In this document: positions 25,054-34,076 of the stretch, in pieces
How the letters are laid out: each line of letters starts with the position of its first letter
How positions within the stretch are numbered: position 1 is the stretch's first letter
Origin: Streptomyces aidingensis
GTDB taxonomy: Bacteria; Actinomycetota; Actinomycetes; Streptomycetales; Streptomycetaceae
Direction: 5' to 3'
NCBI RefSeq assembly: GCF_900112355.1
Contig: NZ_FOLM01000006.1
Coordinates: forward strand, 62,001-126,000
Length of the DNA stretch: 64,000 bases
Translations under genes and position numbers: made by a program
The notes under the pieces: model-generated
What the model was told of the DNA's origin: nothing
The model's database searches: none
What the model saw: the letters and a program-made list of their open reading frames with translations, nothing else

Positions 25054-26154
25054 TCACTCCACGATCCGGCCGCCCAGGATCACCCGGGAGGGGTGGGCCA
25101 GGGTCCGTACCTCCCGGCGCGGGTCCTCGGCGCACACCACCAGGTCCGCGGGCGCCCCCTCCTCCAGCCCCGGCCGGCCCAGCCAGGCGCGGGCCCGCCA
25201 GGCCGCCGCGTCCAGCGCGTCCGGGGCCGGGATACCGGCCTTCACCAGCTCCGCCACCTCGTCGGCCACCAGCCCGTGCGGCAGCGCGCCGCCGGCGTCC
25301 GTGCCCACGTACACCGGGATGCCCGCGTCCCAGGCGGCCCGCACGGTGTCGTAGCGCCGGGCGTGCAGCCGCCGCATGTGGTCCGCCCAGCGCGGGAACC
25401 TGGCCTCGCCCTGGTCGGCGAGGCGCGGGAAGGTGGCGATGTTGACCAGGGTGGGCACGATCGCCACCCCGCGCTCGGCGAACAGCGGGATGGTCTCCTC
25501 GGTCAGCCCCGTGGCGTGCTCCACGCAGTCGATCCCGGATTCCACCAGATCGCGCAGCGAGTCCTCGGCGAAGCAGTGCGCGGTCACCCGGGCGCCCTCC
25601 TGGTGGGCGGCGTCGATGGCCGCGGCCACCGCCTCGCGCGGCCAGCACGGCGCCAGATCGCCGGCCTGCCGCTCGATCCAGTCCCCGACCAGCTTCACCC
25701 AGCCGTCCCCGCGCCGGGCCTCCTGCCGGACATAGGCCACCAGTTGGTCCGGCTCGATCTCGTGTCCGTAGTTGCGGATGTAGCGGCGGGTCCGGGCGAT
25801 GTGCCGGCCGGCCCGGATCAGCCTGGGGAGGTCGTCGCGGTGATCGATCCACCGGGTGTCGGCGGGCGAGCCGGCGTCCCGCAGCAGCAGGGCGCCGGCG
25901 TCCCTTTCGGCCAGCGCCTGCTTCTCCGTGGTGGCCCGGTCGACCGCGCCGTGGGCGTCCAGGCCCACATGGCAATGCGCGTCCACCAGGCCGGGCAGCA
26001 CCCAGCCGGAGAGGGTGACGGCCGACCGGTCGGCGCGGGGCGGGGAGAAGCTGATCCGTCCGTCGATCACCCACACCTCGTCGCGCGCCTCGGCCTGCGG
26101 GTCGGCGCCGAGCAGTACCCGTCCGGTGATGTGGAGAACTGGTGTGGAACGCAT
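25054..26154 (-). CDS. amidohydrolase family protein
   Basis: This is a metal-dependent hydrolase of the imidazolonepropionase-like/amidohydrolase superfamily. Metal ligands can be seen in order: DAHCHVG (HxH, residues ~58-63), WVKLVGD (Lys, often carbamylated), TAHCFAED, VEHATGL and the catalytic Asp in VGTDAGG. An N-terminal beta sandwich (LLGADPQAEARDEVWVIDGRIS, WVLPGLVDAH) and a returning C-terminal one (GAPADLVVCAEDPRREV) are present. The 366-residue length is normal. It stands alone between the LAxTG gene and the sigma-factor gene. The substrate (cyclic amide, dipeptide or similar) cannot be told from sequence. Confidence 0.85.
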   Translation of the reverse strand: MRSTPVLHITGRVLLGADPQAEARDEVWVIDGRISFSPPRADRSAVTLSGWVLPGLVDAHCHVGLDAHGAVDRATTEKQALAERDAGALLLRDAGSPADTRWIDHRDDLPRLIRAGRHIARTRRYIRNYGHEIEPDQLVAYVRQEARRGDGWVKLVGDWIERQAGDLAPCWPREAVAAAIDAAHQEGARVTAHCFAEDSLRDLVESGIDCVEHATGLTEETIPLFAERGVAIVPTLVNIATFPRLADQGEARFPRWADHMRRLHARRYDTVRAAWDAGIPVYVGTDAGGALPHGLVADEVAELVKAGIPAPDALDAAAWRARAWLGRPGLEEGAPADLVVCAEDPRREVRTLAHPSRVILGGRIVE

Positions 26155-26394
26155 GCCCCGCAGCCTACGAGGTGCCTGCTACGCTCCGCACTGATCGGGG
26201 GATTTGACCACAGAAGGCACCCGGAACGGTCCGGTGCCACGGGCGGCTCGGCAACGCCCCCGGGGCTACGGCAGCGAGACCGGCCATGGACCGGTGGCGA
26301 CATGCTCTGACGGCACGTGCTTGGACGGCAGGACCGGCAGACGGCCCGGCGGCGCGACAACGCCCCCCGGCCCGTCCGGCGACGAGGAGGACGC

Positions 26395-27018
26395 GTGGCA
26401 ACCCCTGCTGAAGAGTTCCACGCCTTCTTCGAGCGCCACCATGCCGAACTGGCCCGGCTGGCCCATCTGCTGCTGGGCGGCGGGGCCGGCCCGGACGGCG
26501 CGGACGACCTGGCCGCGGACGCCCTGGTGGCGCTGTGGAGCCACTGGGACCGGGTGCGGGCGGCCGAGCAGCCGCTGGCGTATGCGCGCGGGGTGGTGGT
26601 CAACATGGCCCGTTCCCGGATCCGCACTCTGGTGCGCGAGCGGCGGCGGGTGGCACTCTTCTGGGCACGGGAGCCGGAGACCACCGACGGACCGGATGTC
26701 CCGGCCGTGCTGGACGTGCGGGCGGCGCTGGGCCGCCTGCCGTACCGGAAGCGGGCCTGCGTGGTGCTGCGGCACGCCTTCGGGCTGTCCGAGAAGGAGA
26801 CGGCCAGGGCGCTGGGCATCAGCGTCGGTACCGTGAAGAGCCAGACCTCGCGCGGAATCGCCGAGCTGGAACGGCTGCTGGAGCAAGGGGCCGGCAGGCC
26901 CGCCGGGAAGTCCGGCGGCGCCCCGGCCGCCGGCGGCGGCGGCTCAGGCCCGCCCTCCGCCTGGGGGAAGGTGCTGCGCGCCACTCCCGTGGACCGGCCC
27001 GTGGAACGGAGGATGTGA
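26395..27018 (+). CDS. ECF RNA polymerase sigma factor, SigE-like family
   Basis: This 207-residue alternative sigma factor has region 2 (FHAFFERHHAELARLAHLLL ... ADDLAADALVALWSHWDRV) and region 4 (LPYRKRACVVLRHAFGLSEKETARALGISVGTVKSQTSRGIAEL), joined by a basic linker. After region 4 there is a Gly/Ala-rich C-terminal tail of ~40 residues. The GTG at 26395 is chosen because GAGGAGG lies four bases upstream; the frame is open for 26 codons further up. Its stop overlaps the ATG of the following membrane protein (TGATG), the usual arrangement of an ECF factor with its regulator. The 240-bp upstream gap contains a GGAAC pentamer (26222-26226) that could belong to an autoregulated ECF promoter, but no full promoter is evident. 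Confidence 0.9.
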   Translation: MATPAEEFHAFFERHHAELARLAHLLLGGGAGPDGADDLAADALVALWSHWDRVRAAEQPLAYARGVVVNMARSRIRTLVRERRRVALFWAREPETTDGPDVPAVLDVRAALGRLPYRKRACVVLRHAFGLSEKETARALGISVGTVKSQTSRGIAELERLLEQGAGRPAGKSGGAPAAGGGGSGPPSAWGKVLRATPVDRPVERRM

Positions 27019-28079
27019 TGCCGGCGCACCCCGAGGTGACCGAGCTGCTGCGCTCGGCCGCCCAAGCGCACCGGCCCGACCGGGACCGGATGCTGGAGCA
27101 CATCCGGCAGGGCATGGCCGCCGCCGAGCGCTCCCGCAGCGGCCACGCGGCGCCGCGCAACGCGCGTGGCCTGCCCACGCTGCCGGGTCTGCCGGGTCTG
27201 CCCGGCGGCCGGTCCGGTCTGCCGGGCCTGCGCGGGCTGAGCCCGGCCTGGATGCGGGCGGCCACGGCCGCCGCCGCCCTGGTGGCCACCCTGGGCGGCG
27301 TCTCGGTGGCGGTGACCTGGAGCCAGGGCAGCGCCCCGGCGCTGCCCGGCCCGGCGGTGGGCGGCGGCACCCAGGGCGCCGAGGAGGACGGCCCCGATCC
27401 GCGCCCGGGACAGGACGGCCCGGACGCCGGCGGGGACCCGGCCGGCGAGGACTCGGACCCGCAGGGCGGCGGCAGCGGCGACGGCGGTGAGTCCGGCCGG
27501 AACGGCGGTGACGGTGACGGCGGCGGGCCCGCGGAGGGCACCGGGAGCCCCGGGACCGGGGAGTCCGGCACCGGGGAACCGGGGTCCGGCACGGAGGGCA
27601 CCGGCGGCGGCCCGGCCGCCGGGGGCGGCGACACCCGGGGCGACGGCACCGCCGGCCAGGGGCCGCAGCCCGGGGACAGCGGCCAGGGCACCACCGCCGG
27701 CACCGCGGTGGGCGTGGGCGTGGAGGCGTATGTGGAAGGGCTGGACAACCCGCACTGGTCACAGCCCACCATCAGGCTGACGGCCGGGCAGCCGGTGGAC
27801 TCGCTCACCCTCCAGCTCCGCATCACCCCGGAGAGCGAGGTCCGCAACCCGGTGCAGTGGCAGAACTTCTCCGAGGACGCCTTCGTCAAGTCGGTGCGCC
27901 AGGACGACGGCGCGCTGGTCTACGTGTGGGAGCTCAAGCCGGACGCGGAGCTGCCGGACGAGGTGTTCCTCTTCGCCGTGGGCTTCGAACACCCGGACAG
28001 CCACCGGACGGATGCGGACAGCTACTCACTGACCGGTTCGGGGCCGGACGGCCCCTTCGCCGCCGACGGTGAATTCTGA
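27018..28079 (+). CDS. membrane-anchored putative anti-sigma / sensor protein
   Basis: The 353-residue protein starts with a ~60-residue cytoplasmic part (HPEVTELLRSAAQAHRPDRDRMLEHIRQGM), then LPGL-type repeats, one membrane helix (MRAATAAAALVATLGGVSVAVTW near residue 80), a ~130-residue Gly/Asp/Glu/Pro-rich low-complexity linker, and a ~110-residue extracellular domain rich in beta strands (VEAYVEGLDNPHWSQPTIRLTAG to the end). Coupling to the ECF sigma gene implies it holds that sigma factor, but it has no zinc-binding HxxxCxxC motif of the ZAS type. The outer domain resembles cellulose-binding/X2-like beta domains only in general pattern. Role inferred from context. Confidence 0.68.
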   Translation: MPAHPEVTELLRSAAQAHRPDRDRMLEHIRQGMAAAERSRSGHAAPRNARGLPTLPGLPGLPGGRSGLPGLRGLSPAWMRAATAAAALVATLGGVSVAVTWSQGSAPALPGPAVGGGTQGAEEDGPDPRPGQDGPDAGGDPAGEDSDPQGGGSGDGGESGRNGGDGDGGGPAEGTGSPGTGESGTGEPGSGTEGTGGGPAAGGGDTRGDGTAGQGPQPGDSGQGTTAGTAVGVGVEAYVEGLDNPHWSQPTIRLTAGQPVDSLTLQLRITPESEVRNPVQWQNFSEDAFVKSVRQDDGALVYVWELKPDAELPDEVFLFAVGFEHPDSHRTDADSYSLTGSGPDGPFAADGEF

Positions 28080-28212
28080 AAGAATTCCGTACGGCCCCGG
28101 CGGACAACCCGGGAAGACAAAACACTTTCTCTTCTTCCCCGTTTTCCCCAGCTCAAACAAAAAATATAAACTATTCCGCGCGAGGGCTTTTCCGCGCGCT
28201 CACGGCGCACGC

Positions 28213-28250
28213 GAGTCGCGAAAGTCACACAGGCGTTACACATATGTGAC
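28213..28250. promoter_or_regulatory. GlnR-like GTnAC repeat array
   Basis: GAGTC (28213), GTCAC (28224), GTTAC (28235) and GTGAC (28246) follow one another at exactly 11-bp intervals. GlnR boxes in Streptomyces are built from 11-bp units with GTnAC/GAAAC cores, and GlnR is known to repress ectABCD in S. coelicolor. The assignment here rests on pattern and target gene. Confidence 0.55.
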
Positions 28251-28261
28251 GCACTCCACAG

Positions 28262-28316
28262 CGAGGGCGTTATGCCCGGTAATGAACGGGCATAACACCA
28301 CATAACGCCGCCCTCG
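28262..28316 (+). promoter_or_regulatory. two mutually exclusive hairpins upstream of ectA
   Basis: GTTATGCCCG (28269-28278) pairs perfectly with CGGGCATAAC (28287-28296) across an 8-nt loop. The overlapping CGAGGGCGTTATG (28262-28274) can instead pair with 28301-28316 (CATAACGCC + CTCG, with a 3-nt bulge). The two folds share the GTTATG strand and cannot coexist, as in an attenuator or riboswitch; alternatively they are DNA operators. Confidence 0.55.
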
Positions 28317-28416
28317 GCCGACAGATCGCGGACCCGCCGAATAACATGACGCCCCCGCTTTTGTGAACCCCTGTCGGCGATGCAATCCAAATTTCTGCTG
28401 GGTAAATTCGAGCCAC

Positions 28417-29085
28417 ATGACTGCCGCACCAGCAGACCATCTACGGATTACCCGAGGACAGACCGACCGAGGACTGACGCTGAGCCCACCGCAGGTCGAG
28501 GACGGTGCCGCGCTGTGGCGCCTGGCCCGCGACTCCCGCGTGCTGGACCTGAACTCTTCGTACAGCTACCTGTTGTGGTGCCGGGACTACGCCGCCACCT
28601 CCGTGGTCGCCCGGGAGCCCGACGGCAGCCCGGCCGGGTTCATCACCGGCTACCTCCGCCCCGAGCAGCCGCACACCCTGCTCGTCTGGCAGGTGGCCGT
28701 GGACCACGGCCACCGCGGCCGGGGGGTGGCCGCGGCCATGCTGGACGGCCTGGTCGCGCGCACCGGGCAGGAGCTCGGCGTGACCGGCGTCGAGACCACC
28801 ATCACCCCCGGCAACACCGCCTCCGAGCGGCTGTTCCGCTCCTTCGCCGAGCGCCACCGCGCACCGGTGGCCCGGGAAGTGCTGTTCGACACCGAGGTGT
28901 TCCCCGAGGGGGACCATCAGCCCGAGGTGCTGTACCGCATCGGACCGATCCCCGGCACCGACCACGGCGACCGCAGCGACCACGGCGACCGCGGCGGAGA
29001 CGCCCGCGGCGGCCGGAGCGCCGCCGGCCACGACCACGCAGCACCCGTCCCCGCCTCCGCCGCACGACCCGCCGCCGACCGGTGA
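28417..29085 (+). CDS. ectA: L-2,4-diaminobutyrate acetyltransferase
   Basis: This GNAT acetyltransferase catalyses the second ectoine step, acetylating diaminobutyrate. Family blocks are LNSSYSYLLWCRDYAATSVVA, QVAVDHGHRGRGVAAAML (acetyl-CoA loop) and GVETTITPGNTASERLF. The ATG at 28417 gives a normal N-terminus (LRITRGQTDRGLTLSPPQVEDG); no clear Shine-Dalgarno precedes it, which fits a short-leader transcript. The 222-residue product has a ~40-residue Asp/His/Gly/Ala-rich C-terminal extension beyond the usual end. It is the first gene of ectABCD, all on the plus strand. Confidence 0.93.
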   Translation: MTAAPADHLRITRGQTDRGLTLSPPQVEDGAALWRLARDSRVLDLNSSYSYLLWCRDYAATSVVAREPDGSPAGFITGYLRPEQPHTLLVWQVAVDHGHRGRGVAAAMLDGLVARTGQELGVTGVETTITPGNTASERLFRSFAERHRAPVAREVLFDTEVFPEGDHQPEVLYRIGPIPGTDHGDRSDHGDRGGDARGGRSAAGHDHAAPVPASAARPAADR

Positions 29086-29123
29086 CGATCCATCGGGAAA
29101 CCCCGGGAAAGACTGGAGAGACC

Positions 29124-30392
29124 GTGACCCTCACGCAGCCCGATCTCAGCATCTTCCAGACCCTGGAGTCCGAGGTGCGCAGCTACTGCCGCGGCTGGCC
29201 GACCGTCTTCGACCGCGCGCAGGGAAGCACCCTCTACGACGAGGACGGCCGTCCCTACCTGGACTTCTTCGCGGGCGCCGGCTCGCTGAACTACGGCCAC
29301 AACAACCCCGTGCTCAAGCGCGCGCTGCTGGACTACCTGGAGCGCGACGGCATCACCCACGGCCTGGACATGTCCACCAGCGCCAAACGGGCCTTCCTGG
29401 AGACCTTCCACGAGCTGGTGCTCAGCCCGCGCGGCCTGGACCACAAGGTGATGTTCACCGGCCCGACCGGCACCAACGCCGTGGAGGCGGCCCTGAAACT
29501 GGCCCGCAAGGTCAAGGGCCGGGAGGCCATCGTCTCCTTCACCAACGCCTTCCACGGCATGTCGCTGGGCGCCCTGGCGGTGACCGGCAACGCCTTCAAG
29601 CGGGCCGGCGCCGGCATCCCGCTGGTGCACGGCACCCCCATGCCCTTCGACGACTACCTGGACGGCGCCACCCCGGACTTCCTGTGGTTCGAGCGACTGC
29701 TGGAGGACTCCGGCTCCGGGCTGAACAAACCCGCCGCGGTGATCGTGGAGACCGTGCAGGGCGAGGGCGGCATCAATGTGGCCCGGGCCGAGTGGCTGCG
29801 CGCCCTCGCCGATCTGTGCCGCCGCCACGACATGCTGCTGATCGTGGACGACATCCAGATGGGCTGCGGCCGGACCGGCCCGTTCTTCTCCTTCGAGGAC
29901 GCCGGCATCGTCCCGGACATCATCACCGTCTCCAAGTCGATCAGCGGCTACGGGCTGCCGCTGGCGCTCTGCCTGTTCCGGCGCGAGCTGGACATCTGGG
30001 AGCCTGGCGAGCACAACGGCACCTTCCGCGGCAACAACCCGGCCTTCGTCACCGCCGCCGCGGCGCTGCGCACCTACTGGGCGGACGCCCAGACGGAGAA
30101 GCAGACCGTGTCGCGCGGCGAGCAGGTGGAGGCCGCGCTGCGGGCGATCGCCGCCGAGCACCCGGAGACCGGTGCCCGGGTCCGCGGGCGCGGGCTGGCA
30201 TGGGGCCTGGTGTTCGAGGAGCCCGCCCGGGCGGGTGCGGTCTGCCGGCGCGCCTTCGAGCTGGGCCTGCTGGTCGAGACCTCCGGGCCCGAGGATGAGG
30301 TGGTCAAACTGCTGCCGCCGCTGACCATCGACCCCGCGGAGCTGGACGAGGGCCTGCGCACCCTGGCCCGCGCCGTCCGCGAGACGGCCTGA
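29124..30392 (+). CDS. ectB: diaminobutyrate-2-oxoglutarate transaminase
   Basis: This class III PLP aminotransferase makes L-2,4-diaminobutyrate from aspartate semialdehyde, the first committed ectoine step. Motifs: [61 protein letters not shown] and the PLP Lys in [14 protein letters not shown]. The GTG at 29124 has GGAGAG four bases upstream. The 422-residue length is typical. It lies 38 nt after ectA; a 115-nt gap separates it from ectC. Confidence 0.95.
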   Translation: MTLTQPDLSIFQTLESEVRSYCRGWPTVFDRAQGSTLYDEDGRPYLDFFAGAGSLNYGHNNPVLKRALLDYLERDGITHGLDMSTSAKRAFLETFHELVLSPRGLDHKVMFTGPTGTNAVEAALKLARKVKGREAIVSFTNAFHGMSLGALAVTGNAFKRAGAGIPLVHGTPMPFDDYLDGATPDFLWFERLLEDSGSGLNKPAAVIVETVQGEGGINVARAEWLRALADLCRRHDMLLIVDDIQMGCGRTGPFFSFEDAGIVPDIITVSKSISGYGLPLALCLFRRELDIWEPGEHNGTFRGNNPAFVTAAAALRTYWADAQTEKQTVSRGEQVEAALRAIAAEHPETGARVRGRGLAWGLVFEEPARAGAVCRRAFELGLLVETSGPEDEVVKLLPPLTIDPAELDEGLRTLARAVRETA

Positions 30393-30507
30393 CCGGCCGT
30401 TCCCGGACAACCGGAACGCCGACGCCGGAACAAGACCACACGCCCCGCCGGGGACACCGGGCCGGAGGGCCACAGAGCCGTACACCAGGAAGGCGAAACC
30501 CACCGAC

Positions 30508-30912
30508 ATGATCGTCCGAACCCTCAGCGAGATCGAGAACTCCGACCGGGACGTGCGCTCGGCGTCCGGCACCTGGCGCAGCAAGCGGCTGATCCTGGCC
30601 GACGACCGGGTGGGCTTCTCCTTCCACGAGACCGTGCTCTACGCGGGCACCACGACCGACATGTGGTACAAGCACCACGTCGAGGCCGTCTACTGCGTGG
30701 CGGGTGACGCGGAGCTGACCGACCGGGAGACCGGCAAGGTCTACCGCATCACCCCCGGAACCCTCTATCTCCTCGACGGCCATGAGCGCCACACCCTGCG
30801 GGTCAAGGAGGACCTGCGGGTGCTGTGCGTGTTCAACCCGCCGGTGACCGGCCGCGAGGACCACGACGAGGAGGGTACCTACCCCCTGCTCACCGAGCCC
30901 GTCGGCGACTGA
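30508..30912 (+). CDS. ectC: L-ectoine synthase
   Basis: This small cupin enzyme cyclises N-gamma-acetyl-diaminobutyrate to ectoine. At 134 residues it has the expected size. It shows [16 protein letters not shown] at the N-terminus, [33 protein letters not shown] (metal/substrate-binding cupin strands) and [26 protein letters not shown] precedes the ATG. It lies in the cytoplasmic ectoine pathway between ectB and ectD. Confidence 0.96.
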   Translation: MIVRTLSEIENSDRDVRSASGTWRSKRLILADDRVGFSFHETVLYAGTTTDMWYKHHVEAVYCVAGDAELTDRETGKVYRITPGTLYLLDGHERHTLRVKEDLRVLCVFNPPVTGREDHDEEGTYPLLTEPVGD

Positions 30913-30978
30913 GCGCCGCCGGGCCCGGAAGAGCGGGGCCGTACAACACGACAAGCAGAGAGAGGACTGACAGCAGCT

Positions 30979-31878
30979 ATGACGCTCGCACCCGAGCAGC
31001 CGGCCGACCTCTATCCGACCCGGGGCCCCAAGGAGGCGGTGACCCGGCGTCAGGACCCGGTGGTGTGGTCGGAGCCCGGCGCGCCGGGGCCGTTCACCGC
31101 CAATGAGGTGGCCGCCTACGACCGCGACGGCTTCCTCGCCCTCGACCGGCTCGTCTCCCCCGACGAGGTCGCGGTCTTCAACCGGGAGCTGGAGCGGCTC
31201 ACCACCGATCCGCAGATCCGGGCGGACGAGCGCTCGGTCCTGGAGCCGGGCACCGGCCAGGTGCGGTCGGTCTTCGAGGTGCACAAGATCAGCGAGGTGT
31301 TCGGGCAGCTCGTCCACGACCCGCGGCTGGCCGACCGGGCGCGCCAGTTGCTGGGCTCGGACGTCTATGTCCACCAGAGCCGGATCAATGTGAAGCCCGG
31401 CTTCGGGGCCACCGGTTTCTACTGGCACTCGGACTTCGAGACCTGGCACGCCGAGGACGGACTGCCGCACATGCGGACCGTGTCGGTGTCGGTGGCGCTG
31501 ACCGAGAACTACCCGTGGAACGGCTCGCTGATGATCATGCCGGGCTCCCACAAGACGTTCCTGGGCTGCGCCGGTGCCACCCCGAAGGACAACTACAAGC
31601 AGTCGCTGCAGATGCAGGACGCGGGCACGCCGTCCGACGAGCAGCTCACCGCGATGACCGCCGAGCACGGCATCCGGATGTTCACCGGGGCGCCGGGATC
31701 GGCGGTGTGGTTCGACTGCAACTGCATGCACGGCTCGGGCGACAACATCACGCCCTACCCGCGCAGCAATGTCTTCATCGTCTTCAACAGCGTGGAGAAC
31801 ACGGCGGTGGAGCCGTTCGCGGCGCCGGTGCGCCGCCCGGAGTTCATCGGCGCCCGGGACTTCACCCCGGTGCGCTGA
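30979..31878 (+). CDS. ectD: ectoine hydroxylase
   Basis: This Fe(II)/2-oxoglutarate dioxygenase converts ectoine to 5-hydroxyectoine. The family signature FYWHSDFETWHAEDGLPHMRTVSVSVAL (HxD iron ligands) is near residue 150, and the distal His is in NCMHGSGDNITPYPRSNVFIV near residue 250. The 299-residue length is normal. GCAGAGAGAGGA-like purines lie 13-20 bases upstream of the ATG. It is the last gene of the operon, followed by a strong terminator hairpin. Confidence 0.96.
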   Translation: MTLAPEQPADLYPTRGPKEAVTRRQDPVVWSEPGAPGPFTANEVAAYDRDGFLALDRLVSPDEVAVFNRELERLTTDPQIRADERSVLEPGTGQVRSVFEVHKISEVFGQLVHDPRLADRARQLLGSDVYVHQSRINVKPGFGATGFYWHSDFETWHAEDGLPHMRTVSVSVALTENYPWNGSLMIMPGSHKTFLGCAGATPKDNYKQSLQMQDAGTPSDEQLTAMTAEHGIRMFTGAPGSAVWFDCNCMHGSGDNITPYPRSNVFIVFNSVENTAVEPFAAPVRRPEFIGARDFTPVR

Positions 31879-31914
31879 GGCCCGGGCGCCCCTGACGCGC
31901 CCGGAGCCGTTCGC

Positions 31915-31951
31915 GGCGGTGGGGCGGGTGCCTGGCACCCGCCCCACCGCC
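31915..31951 (+). terminator. ect operon terminator
   Basis: A perfect 18-base inverted repeat (31915-31932 with 31934-31951; about 16 pairs once a 5-nt loop is allowed) lies 36 nt after ectD, followed by GTTGTG. It also sits downstream of the convergent beta-galactosidase gene, so it may serve both. Confidence 0.8.
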
Positions 31952-32033
31952 GTTGTGCTCACCAGCACATGGCGGGCCCCCGGGATCGCGGCCCGGTGCG
32001 CGGACCCGCGGTGGCGGCGGCCCGGCCGGCGGC

Positions 32034-34076
32034 TCAGGCGTCCGTGTCCTCCAGCCGGACGACGCGGACGGCGGCGGCGGGCACGGTCAGCGGACCGACG
32101 GCGCGCCGGCCGGTGAGCAGTTCGGTGCCCGGGGCGGGGAGCTCCACGGTGGCCTCGCTGCCGGTGTGGTTGAGCACGAAGAGATAGCGGCCCTGTTCCC
32201 CGGCGCGCAGCACCACCTCGACATCGCGCGGCAGCCGGTCGCGCGGCGTGAGCCCGGCGTCCGCGCCGGCCGCGGCCAGCACCGCGTCCAGCCCGCCGGA
32301 GTCCAGCCGGGCCGAGACATACCAGGCGGTGCCGTCGCCCAGCCGGTGCCGGGTGACCGCCGGGCGGCCGGCCGCCGGGCCGTCCGCGTAGCTCCAGACC
32401 GTCTCGGCGCCCCGGGCCACCACGGTCTCGGCCCATACCGAGCCGCTGAGCCGGGGCCGGTCCGCCCCGCCGTCCAGGGTCACCGTCCGGCCGGCGTGCA
32501 GCGGCTGGAACTCCTCCACGGTCAGCCCCAGCACCTCGCGCAGCGCGCCCGGGTGCGGCCCGGGGTGGACGGCGTCGTGCTCGTCCACGATGCCGGAGAA
32601 GCAGGAGACCACCAGGGTGCCGCCGGCCTCGGTGTAGCGGCGCAGATTGTGCCCGGCCGCCTCGGTGGTCAGATACAGCGCCGGCACGACCACCAGCGGA
32701 TGGGCCGAGAGGTCGGCCTCGGGGTGGGCGAAGTCCACGGTCAGATGGCGGTCGAAGAGCGCCGCGTACCAGGACTCGGCGCGCTCCCGCGCGTCCAGGT
32801 GGTCACTGGGGCGCCACTCCAGGTTCTGCGCCCACCAGGACTGCCAGTCCCAGACCATGCCGGCGTCGGCGACGGTCCGGGTACCGCGGATCTCGTCCAG
32901 GGCGACCAGGTCCCGGCCCAGGGACACCACCTCGCGCCAGATCCGGCTGTCGGTGCCGGCGTGCGGCACCATCGCGGAGTGGAACTTCTCCGCGCCCCGG
33001 CGCGAGGCCCGCCACTGGAAGAACATCGCGCCCTCCGAGCCGCGGGCCACATGGGCCAGGCTGTTGCGGGCCATCTCGCCGGGCTGCTTGGCGATGCCGC
33101 GCGGCTGCCAGTTGACCGCGCTGGTGGAGTGCTCCAGCAGCAGCCAGGGCCGGCCGCCGCCCACCGAGCGGGTCAGGTCGGCGGCCATGGAGAGATTGAT
33201 GTGATTGCGCTCGTCCTCGGCGACCAGGTAGTGGTCGTTGGTGACGATGTCGACCTCGCGGGCCCACTTCCAGTAGTCGATGGTGTCGCACTGGGTGGGC
33301 GAGACCATGAAGTTGGTGGTCACCGGGATACCGGGGGACAGTTCGTGCAGCAGGTCCCGCTCGCGCGTGAAGTTCTCCAGGGCGGCGTCCCCCGCGAACC
33401 GGGCGTAGTCCAGCCGCTGGGCGGGATTGCAGGTGGTGGGGGTGGCCCGGGGCGGCTGGATCTCGGACCAGTCGCCGTATGCCTGGCCCCAGAAGGCGGT
33501 GCCCCAGGCCTCGTTCAGCTTCTCCGGCGTCCCGTAGCGGTCCGCCAGCCAGGAGCGGAAGTGCTCGGCCGAGGTCTCGCAGTAGCACTCCAGCACCGGC
33601 ACCCCGTACTCGTTGTGCACATGCCACATGACCACCGCCGGGTGGCGGCCGTAGCGCTCGCCCAGTGCCCGGGTGATCCGGGCGGCGGCCTCCCGGTAGG
33701 CGGGTGAGCTGTGGCAGATCGCGCCGCGCGAGCCGAACTCCCAGCGCACCCCCTCCCGGCTGACCGGCAGCGCCTCGGGGTGGGCGCGGTAGAACCAGGC
33801 GGGCGGCACCACGGTGGGGGTGGCCAGGTCCACCCGGATGCCGGCCTCGTGCAGCATGCCGATGATCCGGTCCAGCCAGCCGAAGTCGTACCCGCCGGGC
33901 CTCGGCTCCAGCTTCGCCCAGGAGAAGATCCCCAGACTGACCAGATTGACCCCGGCCTCGCGCATCAGCGCCACATCCTCGGCCCAGACCTCCTCCGGCC
34001 ACTGCTCGGGGTTGTAGTCCCCGCCGTAGGCGAGCGAGGACAGGGGCGCGGGCGGGGTAGCGGCGTCGTGGGGCAT
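32034..34076 (-). CDS. beta-galactosidase, glycoside hydrolase family 42
   Basis: This cytoplasmic GH42 enzyme (no signal peptide) hydrolyses beta-galactosides. Its domains are a TIM barrel from YGGDYNPEQWPEEVWAEDVALMREAGVN onward with the acid/base Glu in WHVHNEYGVP (~residue 145) and the nucleophile Glu in LLLEHSTSAVNWQP (~309), a trimerisation domain, and a C-terminal beta domain. The conserved Cys cluster (ECYCETS) typical of zinc-binding GH42 enzymes is partly present. The ATG at 34076 has AGGAG nine bases upstream. The length is 680 residues. A candidate promoter lies at 34188-34218. No sugar transporter is adjacent. Confidence 0.92.
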   Translation of the reverse strand: MPHDAATPPAPLSSLAYGGDYNPEQWPEEVWAEDVALMREAGVNLVSLGIFSWAKLEPRPGGYDFGWLDRIIGMLHEAGIRVDLATPTVVPPAWFYRAHPEALPVSREGVRWEFGSRGAICHSSPAYREAAARITRALGERYGRHPAVVMWHVHNEYGVPVLECYCETSAEHFRSWLADRYGTPEKLNEAWGTAFWGQAYGDWSEIQPPRATPTTCNPAQRLDYARFAGDAALENFTRERDLLHELSPGIPVTTNFMVSPTQCDTIDYWKWAREVDIVTNDHYLVAEDERNHINLSMAADLTRSVGGGRPWLLLEHSTSAVNWQPRGIAKQPGEMARNSLAHVARGSEGAMFFQWRASRRGAEKFHSAMVPHAGTDSRIWREVVSLGRDLVALDEIRGTRTVADAGMVWDWQSWWAQNLEWRPSDHLDARERAESWYAALFDRHLTVDFAHPEADLSAHPLVVVPALYLTTEAAGHNLRRYTEAGGTLVVSCFSGIVDEHDAVHPGPHPGALREVLGLTVEEFQPLHAGRTVTLDGGADRPRLSGSVWAETVVARGAETVWSYADGPAAGRPAVTRHRLGDGTAWYVSARLDSGGLDAVLAAAGADAGLTPRDRLPRDVEVVLRAGEQGRYLFVLNHTGSEATVELPAPGTELLTGRRAVGPLTVPAAAVRVVRLEDTDA

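Larger units (their letters stand above)
28080..28416 (+). promoter_or_regulatory. AT-rich ect leader/promoter region
   Basis: This 337-bp gene-free stretch is clearly more AT-rich than its surroundings, notably 28117-28190 (runs of A and T including a CAAACAAAAAATATAAAC-like tract). It contains GTnAC repeats, two competing hairpins and a possible -10 hexamer TAAATT at 28403-28408, only eight bases before the ectA start, which would make a near-leaderless transcript. It controls ectABCD, an osmotic-stress operon. Confidence 0.65.
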
